Below, one piece after another: positions 1-11,264 of a DNA stretch of 64,000 nt. The notes beneath the pieces were generated by a model. The model was not told where the DNA came from. It saw nothing but the letters and a program-made list of their open reading frames with translations, and ran no database searches. Positions within the stretch are counted from its first letter, which is position 1. Each line of letters begins with the position of its first letter. Origin of the DNA: Dillenia suffruticosa (lineage: Eukaryota > Streptophyta > Magnoliopsida > Dilleniales > Dilleniaceae); the NCBI GenBank assembly GCA_033439265.1, contig JAVTVX010000010.1, positions 15,035,490 through 15,099,489 of the forward strand, given 5' to 3'. The translations under genes were made by a program, and so were the position numbers.

Positions 1-399
1 ATGAATAAATCAAATCCAATCAATGGCAAGAGCGAAAGGGAAGTATTTCTACTTTTCTAGAAAAAGGAAGCGATTCTTTTGAAAAAAAAAAGCATATTTT
101 TTTATGGAAAGAAGTATCCCATACTTGAAGACCCTAGTAAAGACTTTGTTTATAAGTGGCTGTATCCCCTCTAGAGTGAAAGAGAAAATTATAGAATTAA
201 TAAAATTTTTCATAATTTCTTTTGAATGATGTATTCATGGAGTACCAACAAAATAAAAAATAACACTTTTTAACATTTAAATAAAATTGAGCAAATTCAA
301 TGTTTTTTAATACTTAGGCCATGAAAATTGCAAAAAATGGTTTTGAAGGAAGAAAACTCACAGAAACCATGAAAATTACGAAGTAATAGGAATCACTAA

Positions 400-787
400 A
401 GAAAGCCAATTTTCTCCGTAGAGTGGTAAGAAAGAAAGCCATGTATGAACAAAAACCAACTAAGAAAGCACCTCTTGGATACAACCAGCAAGCCAAGCCA
501 GAAAAATAGCCCAACCCAGTCACCAAGAAAAAAAATAATGAAAGCATGTTAAAAAAGCACCCACATTATAATCTTAATTTAAGCATTTTGTAAGTAGTAC
601 TTGCAAAGGAGAAACTAGTAAGCTTGCAACAGAGGTTAGTAAGGAGCATGATAAAGGTTGTACTTGCGAAGGAAAATCTGATGCCTAGCCACAAAGAAAC
701 AATCAAACATTAGAACAAATTATTTTCGATGAAAATGGATGGAAATGAGAAGTAAAAGCAAGGTCACCAACCACATAACAGCTCACC
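400..787 (+). repeat. R1 repeat, copy a
   Basis: About 390 bp that recurs in the same orientation at 3145-3540. The best match is the stretch starting at gtaagtagtacttg and running through the block around gatgcctagc and caaacattagaaca to the end of the unit. The copies differ by scattered substitutions and small indels, so the duplication is old. No terminal inverted repeats or target-site duplication were seen. Confidence 0.8.
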
Positions 788-849
788 AGATTAGAGCAAC
801 ACATCAAACAATATTAGAGCAACAATATGAGAAAAATGCTTAGTATCTA

Positions 850-1078
850 TGCAGCCTTGAGAAGAAACACATCAAACCATATTAGAGCAACGATATGATA
901 GCTACAAATTATGGAAATAGAGAAAGATGCTATTATAATTGCTCACCAGAAAGATGTCCGAACGTTTTCATACTTACACAAGAATGATAGCAGTTTGAAG
1001 GTCCAGCAACTGACGGCCCAGTATCTATCAACCCTGGAAACCAAATGAAGCTGAGAACAAACTCGAAAACAAAATGAG
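850..1078 (+). repeat. R2 repeat, copy a
   Basis: Unit beginning near gcagccttgagaagaaacac and running through gatagctacaaattatg and agcagtttg..ggtccagcaac. It is repeated directly at 2295-2566 and, in shorter form, at 2085-2200. Nothing indicates that it encodes anything. Confidence 0.75.
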
Positions 1079-1094
1079 ACAAGAAACCAAATGA

Positions 1095-1577
1095 TTAGAA
1101 AAAAAATGGCCAAGACATTGAGGTTCTGGCCAGAGAAATTCTACAACTAGTCAAGGCAGAAATGACACGAGAAGAATTCAGAACTGCTTCAGCCAACTCA
1201 TGGGGGAAGATGACAAAGTGATCACAGAGAAGTTTGGTAAGAACATGGATTTCCAGCTTTTCTGTAGACGGTGACATGCTGCAGTTGCACTCTCCCCATG
1301 TGAGACCATTAGAATAGAAGGAATTTCCAATTCTGCAGCAGAGAAAGGAAAACCTGTTAGCTGGTAAGTGCAACGGAAAGACTATTAATAGAGGTCATGG
1401 TAAAAAGATAACCACCAAATTAGCAGAGGATAACTTGTCAAAAACTCCACTCAAGTCCCCGAAAACCTCATTTGGAATTTGGATTTCAGGGCAATCTTTT
1501 ATTGTATCAAGAACCGTGAATGGATGGTCTGAGGATCCTTGATGTAGACAATAGATTAAAAATTCTAATACCCTCAA
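1095..1577 (-). other. Unassigned minus-strand coding-like segments
   Basis: Two minus-strand open stretches look more protein-like than their surroundings. One (about 1180-1345) follows a good acceptor, ctgctgcag, and contains KLEIHVLTKLLCDHF and FPHELAEAVLNSS. The other (about 1395-1560) contains CPEIQIPNEVFGDLSG. I do not recognise either and cannot join them in frame. They may be exons or exon relics of a minus-strand gene, or chance reading frames. They are the only places in the first 4 kb where a coding exon seems possible. Confidence 0.2.
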
Positions 1578-2084
1578 TTAGAAAACCAATTCATCCCTTC
1601 CATTTATTATTTTAATGTGCATAATCATAGGCACAGAACCACCTCTAATATAAAGTTCCTAAACCTTTTGACACGTTGAACTGATTGGCCTGGCAAAGTA
1701 CAAACAACCTTATTTTACCAAAGATTTTATCATGTTAAATCTCTAACACCAACTGCAATTAACTATGACAACCCTAAATGAATTATTTCCTAATCCGCTG
1801 TGCCATGTACCTGAACTTACTAATTCTTAAACTTTCTCCTCACACAATCACAGGAATAGCTAGATATCAGCTCGAAAAGCGTGAAGTCGGGCATGAGATT
1901 ACCCCAGTTGAAAAACTTCTCTCTCCCAAGCAACATAAATGATCCTCTCAAAAAGCATTTTGAATCTAAATATCAGAGTAAGAATATGTTAACTACAAAT
2001 TAGAAAAATGGAGATAGTTCATGAGAAGAAAAATCCATAACACTTCCCTTCCCGCACAGACATGCCAAAGGTACCAGTTCTCAT

Positions 2085-2200
2085 GGCTTGGGAGATCCAG
2101 CAACTGAAAGCTTAGCATGCAGCCCTGAGAAGAAACATAAATCACATGATATCAGAGCAGGATATTATAAGCTGCAAATCACAGAACTAGAAAAACATAT
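2085..2200 (+). repeat. R2 repeat, short copy c
   Basis: A third, shortened copy of R2, recognisable from atccagcaactgaaagctta, then the gcagccctgagaagaaac block and the following tatcagagcaggatattata. It is more diverged than copies a and b. Confidence 0.6.
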
Positions 2201-2294
2201 TACACTTTAATAGCCCAGGCAAAAAAGGTTGAAATTCTTCTCAGGGCTGTGATTTATAATACTACATAAAAGCATGCCAGCACTCTGCGAAGTT

Positions 2295-2566
2295 TCAACG
2301 CAGCCTTGAGAAGAAACACAAGTCAAACAACATCAGAGCAAGAATATGATAGCTACAAATTATGAAAATAGAGAAAGATGCTACTATAATAAGCTCACCA
2401 AAAAGAAGTCCAAACTTTTTCATTACTACACAAGAATGCAAGCAGTTTGGAGGTCCAGCAACTTACAGCTTAGTATCTAGCAGCCTTGAAAATAAAGCAC
2501 AAATCAACTAATATAACCAGTACCCAGGAAACCAGATGAAGAGAGAACAAACTCAAAAACAAAACC
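2295..2566 (+). repeat. R2 repeat, copy b
   Basis: Direct repeat of 850-1078. The shared core includes gatagctacaaattatg and the gaaccaga/aaccaaatgaag..gagaacaaactc 3' end. The two copies lie about 1.45 kb apart with R3 and R1b beyond, so R1a-R2a and R2b-R3-R1b are rearranged rather than a simple tandem pair. Confidence 0.75.
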
Positions 2567-2671
2567 TAGAGGAAATAATGTTAAACACATTACTGAAGTT
2601 TGTTAGACAACCCAACAAAGTCAACCAGCAATCAGCGTTGTACAGGGAGTAACAAAAGTTCTTGTAAAGAA

Positions 2672-3012
2672 TTCTCAGCACAGTGCATAATAATGTTGGA
2701 ATTACGACTATAACAGACTAAATCATTGCTTTTCCTAATCTTTTTGTCTATCAATATTTGAAGTCCAAATTATGCAAAGTCATGATCGAATACATACTTA
2801 AGTCTTACTCTTCATAGTGTCACCCTCAGACACTTCAAATTTTCAAACAGGACAGATGATATCAGAGGGAGTTTAAAGTAGTTGGGAAGAAATCTCAGCA
2901 ATGCGCACAAGAATGTTGGCATTACGACTACAAAGGGCTGATCATCATTGCTTTTTTCTTTTTCTACATCAATATTTGAAGTTCAAATTATGCAAAGTCA
3001 TGATCACATAAG
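2672..3012 (+). repeat. R3 tandem pair (2672-2792 and 2890-3012)
   Basis: Two ~120 bp copies in tandem about 100 bp apart. Each runs from an agcaca/agcaatg start through aatgttgg.attacgacta and tcaatatttgaagt to attatgcaaagtcatgatc. Similarity is high enough to see by eye. Function unknown. Confidence 0.8.
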
Positions 3013-3144
3013 GAATACCTACTTAAGTGGAAAATGTGTCTAGCCTAACTAGAAAGAAAATTCTACTAATCAAACAAAAAAGCTAATAAAAACCTAAGAT
3101 TACTTGGCAGAGCAAAAGAAAATGAAGAAGAATGCAAGAGGAAG

Positions 3145-3540
3145 TGTAAAAAGTCCAATTTTTTCAGTAAAGTGATAAGAAAGAAAGCATGTGTGAACAG
3201 CAAACTGACCAAGAATACTGATAATTAATCAACCAGCAAGCTTAGGCAGAAATAAGCCAAATTCTGTGACTAAATAATAATAATAATTAATTGAAGGATG
3301 TTAACAAAAGTACCCATATTATATTCTTAATTTAAGCATTTTGTAAGTAGTACTTGAAAAGGAGAAACTCATAAGCTTGTGACAGAGGTTAGTAAGGAGC
3401 ATGACTAAGGTTGTACTTGCATAGGAAAATCTGATGCCTAGCTACAAAGAAACAAATCAAACATTAGAACACATTATTTTCAATGAAAATAGATGGAATT
3501 CAGAAGTAAAAGCAAGGTTACCAACCGCATAGCAGCTCTT
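3145..3540 (+). repeat. R1 repeat, copy b
   Basis: Direct copy of 400-787. Both copies end near accaaccacataacagctc / accaaccgcatagcagctc. Immediately downstream, agtgggagaattaag occurs twice about 45 bp apart (near 3560 and 3605), a small additional tandem duplication. Confidence 0.8.
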
Positions 3541-4094
3541 AAACTTGTCAGTCTGATAGTGGGAGAATTAAGTCCAGCAACATCTACCTACTTAATAATC
3601 AGCAGTGGGAGAATTAAGCAGATGTCCAAGCCAAAGAGGTGCAGACTCTACAAAAGAAGGAAATGCGAAGCAAGAAAGGGAAATATCAAACCAGATTACG
3701 AGTCAAGGAAAAAGAATATGATTTGAAAGATAGAAATAGATAAGGATAAACTTACTTGGAAGAATCAGCATATCAACACTTCTGGGTGAGAATTCCCCAT
3801 GCATGAAACCAGCACTTTAAATGTTACTCAAAAATCAGAAGCACACAACCAGTTTATTTATTTACTGTGGTCCAAAATCTGCAGCTCATATCAAGCACAA
3901 TGGCATAATGCAACTAAGTAGATGCAAATTTTAGGTCTCAAAACACAACTAAAGGCACACGAACTACCTGAATTCCATATTTTGTTAGGAAACTAGCATG
4001 GGCTTTCACAAGGTAATCGCAAAGGAGATACCCAGATGAATGGAAGACTAAAAGACTAGACACAAACTGAGGCAAATTCACATGAATTGATCTT

Positions 4095-4364
4095 TTCACA
4101 GCAACAGATCTTCTCAAAAGCCCAAAATTCTGTGACTAAAAACACAAATTAGAAACTAAAAGACTTAAACGCAAGGGTCAAAGACACAAAAATTACAAAC
4201 CAAACCCTCCAAAATCTTACCAAAACTTTGCCAGAGACAGCTAAAAGAAAATTACAAGCCCCAAGAAAAGATTAGTTCAAATCAAATAGAGAGGAATAAG
4301 AAATTGAATGTGCAAAGAAAATGGTAATAAGAAACCACAGATAGACTCCAATCCTACGAATCAA
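4095..4364 (-). repeat. T unit, copy 1 (5'-exon/intron-like segment)
   Basis: First of three ~250 bp direct copies (others in 7740-8240). Shared plus-strand landmarks are cccaaaattctg, then agacttaaacgcaagg, then agaaaattacaagcc and ttgaatgtgcaaagaaa. Read on the minus strand, each unit resembles a pyrimidine-rich 5' exon, a GTAA-type donor and, about 100 bp later, a polypyrimidine stretch ending in CAG, i.e. an old first exon and first intron. That reading is inference. This copy abuts the distal end of the first inverted LIG1 fragment. Confidence 0.6.
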
Positions 4365-6310
4365 AATAGAAAGAAACAGGACAGAAATAAAACAATTTGA
4401 ACAAGATAAGCAATTTTCAACAAAGAATGTACAAGAAAAACCCAAAAATCGAGACTGTGCCTCAATCTGCCAAGGAGCTTCCATATTGCAAAACCACGAT
4501 GGTAATTCAAAAATCCAAAGATTTGTAATTTGATTCAATGGCACCAAGAAAGTAGACATGACGTGATGTTGGCCTTTGTGGAAATGCACAGGAATAAGCA
4601 AAAAGATCATTAGATAAATGCCTGGTATCAACTGCAGTTTCAAGGAATTTTTGAATTTCCTCGTAAAGATGCTGCACAAGACCATATCATAACATTTTGA
4701 TTAGGGCATTTACAAATTGAACAAGAAAAGTAATCAGCTAAACTCCATGCATATTTTGAAGATAAGAATGGGTAAGGACCGAAGTGCAACAAAAATAGAG
4801 TCTTCAGATGATTCAGGTAACGGAGTCCTCCATCAGCGAGCAACAAAAGGCTTTTTCACAAACCTGCAGGGAAAGCAAGACCTTAAACACGTAACTAAGA
4901 CAGAAAAGAAAATTAAAGAAAATTATAATAATTCAATGCAACCCTTACAACTTCTAGAACAACCTCAAAAAAACAGGTGATACATGTCCCTTCAGTTGGC
5001 CTACTTTAAGTCACAGAAGCTTCCCACAAACATAACCCTGCACAAATGAATAAACAGGATATCATGCCAATTCCATGATCACAGAGACAAGCATGCATCA
5101 ACCCCACAACTATCCATGTTTGGCAATGGCACTTCAAAGACACCACGAATCTCTCAGAGACCTTAGCAGGTTCTAATACTCTTTCACTAGCAATGTTACA
5201 ACTGCTTTGAACAGCATTCACTGAAAAATCAACTCATTAGGATAACAAACAGACCCATAAGAAGGGATTTCAAACAGGAGATGTTAATTCTTCAGCAATG
5301 TCAGGTCCAGGTAAGAATTCCGCTTTTTGTAGCTAGCAATATCAAAATGCCATATAAAGTTTGAAAACTTTAACATAGGTTTAAATCTGAAAGATGTGGT
5401 GGGGTAATGTATAGGAATTTTGGACCCAACACCACCAAGTAAACAAAAGGGCGCAATCATCATACAGATACAAAAGCTCTTCATGATGAGCTGCACATAT
5501 GCCCACCACAATATTGATAGTAGTTACTGAAAGCTTGAAAAGTAAATTAACCTAATAAAGAAACACAATCATAGCTCTCTACGAGCATTAAGCTGCTCCT
5601 CAAAAAGTGGGTGACCATTGAGATACAAAATATCGAAGGCATATATGCAAACATCAATCTTGATATCACTGACAACCACATTCTTGCAAGCACGTTTGCT
5701 GAGGGTCTGCCACAAAAATAACTTCATCATGTAATTCCTCCAATGCATAAATTGATTTAAACATGAAAAAGAAATATAAAACAAGTTTCGACTTGTAGTT
5801 TATGGTGAATATCAAGTTCTCATAAAGCTCTGCATTTCATTTTGAATCTTCTAATATGGCAAAAACCACTATGACCCCTTAGTAAACATTAGTGTAGGGG
5901 GATGTACATATTGGCCAAGATTACACACACACACAGCCATAATAGAACAAATTAAATGGAGCCCTCCACAACTGTAACAGGAGAGAGGGAAAAAAAAAGT
6001 AACCTACAATTAAGTTTGAATAAGTTACCTGGAAGGGCAGAATTTTCTGATTTGCACAGTCAAAAGCAACAATTTTGCAGTCTAAGACAAATGATCTTAC
6101 AGTTGACTTCTTTAATCTGCAGTCTAATGGTACACTTTAGATAGCTACATCGAGACAATAGTTACACATCCAAGCATTAAGAGAAATAACTGAAGGCATT
6201 ATAACAAGCGGAGCAAATAGCACACAGGGATTTAAACATTGCTGATCAGAACCCAATAAACTATTTGCATCCTAACGGGACCCACCAAGCACAATACATA
6301 ATAAATAGCC
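4365..6310 (-). pseudogene. LIG1 fragment, inverted copy 1 (intron-exon-intron-exon)
   Basis: This minus-strand segment matches 15098-17065 of the plus-strand LIG1 pseudogene over nearly its full length, introns included, so it arose by DNA duplication and not through an mRNA. Two exons survive. The exon at 5576-5706 encodes the adenylation-domain stretch with KIDVCIYAFDILYLNG. It keeps an open frame where the plus copy has a frameshift, but its donor has changed from GT to CT (AGAGAG|CTATGA). The exon at 4622-4671 encodes HLYEEIQKFLETAVDTR and has lost 63 nt in frame (21 codons) compared with the plus copy; its donor is GC. There is no N-terminus, catalytic lysine motif or C-terminus, so no ligase can be made from it. 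Whether it is transcribed is unknown. Confidence 0.85.
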
Positions 6311-6349
6311 AGCATCAACTGCAGTTTCAAGGAATTGAATGGCACCAAT

Positions 6350-7720
6350 TAATTTGAATCAATGGCACCAAGTAAGTAGACATGACGTGATGTAGGCCTT
6401 TGTGGAAATGCACAGGAATAAGCAAAAAGATCATTAGATAAATACCTGGTATCAACTGCTGTTTCAAGGAATTGAATTCCCTCAACGTCATTGGATGTTA
6501 TAGCTGTAGCAAATTGAAGAAATCCCGCCTCTTCTTCAAAGAATTTGTAAAGATGCTGCACAAGACCATATCACAACATTTTGATTAGGCATTTACTAAT
6601 TGAACAAGAAAAGTAATCAGCTAAACTCCATGCATATTTTGAAGATAAGAATGGGAAAGGACCGAAGTGCAACAAAAATTGAGTCTTCAAGATGATTTAG
6701 GTAATGGAGTCCTCCATCAGTGAGCAACAAAAGCCTTTTTCACAAACATGTAGGGAAGGCAAGACCTTAAACATGTAACTAAGACAGAAAAGGGGAAAGC
6801 AAGACCCTAAACACGTAACTAAGACAGAAAAGAAAAAATTAAGGAAAATAATAACAATTCAATGCAACCATTACAACTTGTAGAACAACCTCAAAAACAT
6901 GTGATACATGCCGCTTCAGTTGACCTGCCTTAAGTCACAAGCTTCCCACAAACATAACCTTGTACAAATGAATAGACAGGATATCATGCCAATTCCATGA
7001 CCACAGAGACAAGTATGCACCAACCCCATAACTATCCATGTTGGGCAATGGCACTTCAAAGACACTACGAATCTCTCGGAGACCTTAGTAGGTTCTAATA
7101 CTCTTTCACTAGCAATGTTACAACTGCTCTAAACAGTATTCACTGAAAAATCAACTCTTTAAGATAACCAACAGACACATAAGAACGGATTTCAAATAGG
7201 AGATGTTAATTCTTCAGCAATGTCAGGTCCAGGTAAGAATTCTGCCTTTTGTAGCTAGCAATATCAAAAGGCCATATAAAGTTCGAAAGCTTTAGCATAG
7301 ATTTCAATCTGAAAAGATGTGGTGTAATGAATAAGTATTTTGGACCCACCAACACCAAGTAAACAACAGGACGCAATCATCAACAGATACAAAAGCTTTT
7401 CATGATGAGATAAACATATGCCCACCACAATATCGATAGTAGTTACTGAAAGATTGAAAAGTAAATTTAGCCAATAAAGAAACACAATCATAGCTCTCTA
7501 CGAACATTAAGCTGCTCCTCAACAAGTGGTTGACCATTGAGATACAAAATATCGAAGGCATATATGCAAACATCAATCTTGATATCACTGACAACCACAT
7601 TCTTGCAAGCACGTTTGCTGAGGGTCTGGAAGGGCAGAATTTTCTGTTTTGCACAGTCAAAAGCAACAATTTCGCAGTCTATCTAAGACAAATGATCTTA
7701 CAGTTGACTTCTTTAATCTT
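6350..7720 (-). pseudogene. LIG1 fragment, inverted copy 2
   Basis: Second minus-strand copy of the same LIG1 segment, directly after copy 1. It keeps the exon at 7494-7625 (KIDVCIYAFDILYLNG again) and the exon at 6446-6555 (HLYKFFEEEAGFLQFATAIT), the latter longer than in copy 1. About 310 bp of intron upstream of the first exon, present in copy 1 and in the plus locus, is missing; the junction leaves the exon acceptor CAG intact by chance. Copies 1 and 2 share a GT-to-CT donor change and an Arg-to-Cys codon change (KRACKNVV versus KRARKNVL) absent from the plus copy. They therefore probably descend from one inverted copy that was later duplicated in tandem. A ~40 bp remnant at 6311-6349 separates them. 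Confidence 0.85.
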
Positions 7721-7739
7721 GAAACAGCAAGAACATAGC

Positions 7740-8240
7740 ACCGAATCTTCTTAAAAGCCTAAAATTCTGCAACAAGAAACGCAAAGACTTAAACGCAAGG
7801 GTTAAATACCTAAAAATTTACAAACCCCTACCCCAAAAAAAAATTTACCGACACTCCACCGGAGAGAGAGAAAAGAAAATTAGTACAAACCTCATAAAAG
7901 ATCAGTTAAAATCATGAGAGATTGAATGTGCAAAGAAATAGGTGATATGAATCCACATATAGACTCCACTCCCACAAATCAAAATAAAAAGAAACCTGGG
8001 GATAGGCCCAAAATTCTGCAAAAGAAACGCAAATTAGAAACTAAAAGACGTAAACGCAAGGTCAAAGACATAAAAATAACAACCCCCGGAAACTTTACCG
8101 ACATTTCGCAAGAGAGAGCGAAAAGAAAATTAGAAGAAACCCCAAAAAGGATCAGTTCAAATCAAACGCGAAGGAATGAGCGACTGAATATGCAAGAGAA
8201 GCATGGGTGGATCTCTGAAATAGGCTCTCTCAAACATGAA
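7740..8240 (-). repeat. T units, copies 2 and 3 in tandem
   Basis: Two further copies (about 7740-7990 and 7995-8240) of the ~250 bp T unit at 4095-4364. Landmarks are ctaaaattctgcaa / ccaaaattctgcaa, then cttaaacgcaagg / cgtaaacgcaagg, then agaaaattag and tgaatgtgcaaagaaa / tgaatatgcaagagaa. On the minus strand copy 3 continues into a (CT)n tract at 8311-8336, a common arrangement in plant 5' leaders, so the start of a former minus-strand gene may lie near 8.2-8.3 kb. No credible start codon with a long frame follows. Confidence 0.6.
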
Positions 8241-8308
8241 CGCCGTACCATTAGAATATGGGTTCCGAAAATCCTAATCACTGCCATTTCAAATCAAGAA
8301 GGGGGGGG

Positions 8309-8340
<32 letters not shown>

Positions 8341-10712
8341 ACTCGGAACTGATCTGACCATTTGGAAGCAAGGCAAGAGTCCACGCAAACCCATTTATTT
8401 CATATTACAAGGTTGCCCTTCAACGGTCACATTCCAGTTCTTTTAGCAACCAGCTGGTCTCCGCCAAGCGTAGAGATCACAGACGGATCCTTTTTACTTT
8501 ATATTACAAAATTGCCCTTGACAATCACTTTTTTAAATAAAAATTGTTTTAGCCTCTACATTTGCGTTTTAAAATGAATTGTATTTTGTGAGTGTTGGTC
8601 TAAGTGACAATCAAAGAAATGGATTGAATTGATTGTTTTTTTTATTGATTTTATTTAAATTTAAAATAATTTTATATTCATTCTAAATATATATGATAAA
8701 AAATAAAAATAAAGAATAAAAAAACAAACCCAATTTTACAATGGTTCAGCATTGTATTTACGTTCACTTTTCTAATCAGTGAATCGGGATCTAACAATTT
8801 GTTAGTTTTTCACTATGATAAAGTTACAAAATACAACTAAAAACTATTGACTTCTATATTCCCTGTTTGAAGATCTCTTCGTCCAACGATATTAGTTTGT
8901 AAATCTTATCAAATTTATCTCATAAAATTTACTACACAACTTAATTCATAATAATATAAGTACAAAGAAATAGTTTAGAAGATGATAGAAGATTATAATC
9001 AAATAACACTCTTCATTCGCACGAATTTTATCACTTTTATATTTTGTTAATTACTTTTACCAATATATTTTTTTTTATGTACGTACCTGTTTTTTAACTT
9101 GAATTTTTAATATTCAAAACCTACGGTAACAACACAAAGTTATCAGCCTAATTGCATGAACTTTCTTAAGAAATATCTTGATTTTTAGGTACTGAAATTT
9201 CTCCTTATATATTGAGATATACCAACTGTAAAAATTTAAATTTGAAATTTGAATTTCACTCTTAATATTTGTAAAGTGATTTGAATTGTTAGTATTTAAA
9301 AATCTGCTATAATAGAACAAAATTATTATCCAAAAATTGGTAACTTTCCTAAAAAATGTTTTGATTTGTAGACTTAAATTTCTTTTAATTTTTTTAGATT
9401 TTTCGGTTGTTAAAATTCAAATTTAAAGTTTGAATTTCATTCTTGACATTTATAAATTTTGGTTTGAATTTTTTTTAATTATTAAAGTTTGTTGAAAATT
9501 CTTTAAGATTGCTAAAAATTTCCGTTTGGATAATCTTTTTGTTTGTAAAAGTTAAGTGACCAGTGAACTTCTCACTTATTTTTCTCTAACTTATTCTTAA
9601 TCTTTTAATACCGTAAATATTTAAATTTGTAACCATATATATCTTCTTTAATATGCAATTTCCAAATTAAAAAAAAAAAAAAAATCGATCACACAAAGAG
9701 ATATAATAATCTAAATATGTATAAATGATCATCTTAACTTTCACGAAAAATTGTCGATCATGCTAGACCTTAAAATTTCTCATTTCAATTCTGATCCTTA
9801 GTTCATGAATCATTGAAATATGTAATTTAACATATTTTTAGATTAAGTATAATACTCAATTTATATTTACATTACTGAGTTGGGTTTTCGACTAATGAAG
9901 ATAACTTTTGCTTCCATAACAGTCTCTATAATCCAAGATAACTTATTTTTATGGCATGCTCTATAATAATTTTTATGAACCCTTTATGATAATTTTTAAA
10001 ACGAAATTTAATCTACATATTTAGTGAAAATTATATAAAAAATTTTGTTATTATTAAAATCTAAAGAACTAACAATGAGGAAACTATTTGAGAAAGTTTA
10101 AACTTACTCAATTTATTTTATTCTATTTGTAATATTTTTAAAAAACACAATGTAAAAAATACAAAATTTAAAAATAGAAATTAAAAGATTTCGTATTTTT
10201 TTTTAAAATTTTATTATTATAAAAAATAATTTCTATCTTAAAATTTTAACTATTTTCCAAATAATTCTAGCCTCAATTTTCTAGCTCCAGCATAGTGTAA
10301 CCTTTTTTTCTCTTCCAAATAATTTTTACTACATCAAATAATATACAAATAAATTTAAAAAAAAAAGATTTGAAATTCTAACAATTCTTATTATCAGCTT
10401 TTTGCTAATTACTCATCACATTTCTTAAAATCATAAAAAAGAAATTCCGTTTTTATTTTTTTCATATCACCTCAATCAATCTACCACGATCATATCTAGC
10501 AAGTTCATTTTGAGTCTCTCATTTCTCATTAATTTATTTATTTTCTTTCATTTCTTGTACAATTTCTCGATTTGATTTAATACATTCGTTTATATATATT
10601 TTTATTATTTACACATCAATACAACATATTTTCATTAAAAGGGAAAAGAAAAAACATCTATTATCAAAATTTTATTGATTAAATTAATTAATTATTTTAG
10701 ATTTATAATTCT

Positions 10713-10751
<39 letters not shown>

Positions 10752-11264
10752 CGTGAGATTATATTATCAAACGAGATAAAGTAAAATATTAGAGTTGTGG
10801 AGCGGAGGAGTGTATCCTAACAAATCTTGATTTCTAAATGAACTTCCATCAACAGCAGTGCACATGTAAATAGCAACGATAAACATGGGTATTGTTTTGT
10901 TTTGCTTTATCACGGGTTAACTAACTTCATTTGACAGCTGGAAATGGAAAATGGCAACCGTAAAAGGAGCGTGCTCTTCAAGAAGCGTGGAGAGCAAGAT
11001 TTTTTGAAATTGCAAGGCAAGCCCATATATTTCCCATTACAGACATTCCAGCCATTTTTTCCCCCTTCCTTCGCTTTGCTTCTCTCTCTCTCTCTCTCCC
11101 CACTGCCATTTTCGAGCGGCTCTTCACGGTTGATGTTCTCACTCCGTTTATGATCCCGTTTAAGTCACGCGAGTCTCTCTCTTCATCGTTGCCCTCCCTC
11201 TCTCTCACGCATCTTCAAACCCTACTTCGCCAAATCGATCTCTTCTTCAATTCCTACCCTCAGT
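8241..11264. other. AT-rich intergenic DNA upstream of the LIG1 pseudogene
   Basis: No gene seen in about 3 kb. It holds a (GA)n microsatellite at 8311-8336, a 34-base T run at 10716-10749 and a (CT)n tract at 11079-11098 within the last 200 bp before the LIG1 start codon. The last tract is probably part of the old 5' leader. Very low GC from 8.6 to 10.8 kb contrasts with the GC-richer leader and first exon at 11.0-11.9 kb. Confidence 0.6.

Larger units (their letters stand above)
1..4364. other. Gene-poor repeat patchwork at left edge
   Basis: No complete gene was recognised here. The sequence is AT-rich and built largely of diverged copies of itself: three short repeat families (called R1, R2 and R3 below) recur 2-3 times between 0.4 and 3.5 kb. 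Pieces of minus-strand reading frame exist but match no family I recognise. A plausible reading is that this is intronic or downstream DNA of a minus-strand locus whose 5' end lies near 8.3 kb and which may continue past the left edge. That is inference. About 3,541-4,094 shows no feature I can support. Confidence 0.5.

Noticed and set aside
3493-3726. 77-codon plus-strand frame rich in Lys/Arg
   Set aside because: It spans the end of repeat R1 and has no family resemblance; composition follows the A-rich DNA.
7926-8357. 143-codon plus-strand frame with many Lys/Arg/Glu
   Set aside because: It covers two T-unit repeats and runs into the (GA)n microsatellite; the repeated content explains the frame.
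10978-11208. Minus-strand frame opposite the LIG1 leader
   Set aside because: Its Arg/Glu richness comes from the (CT)n tract on the other strand; no homology seen.
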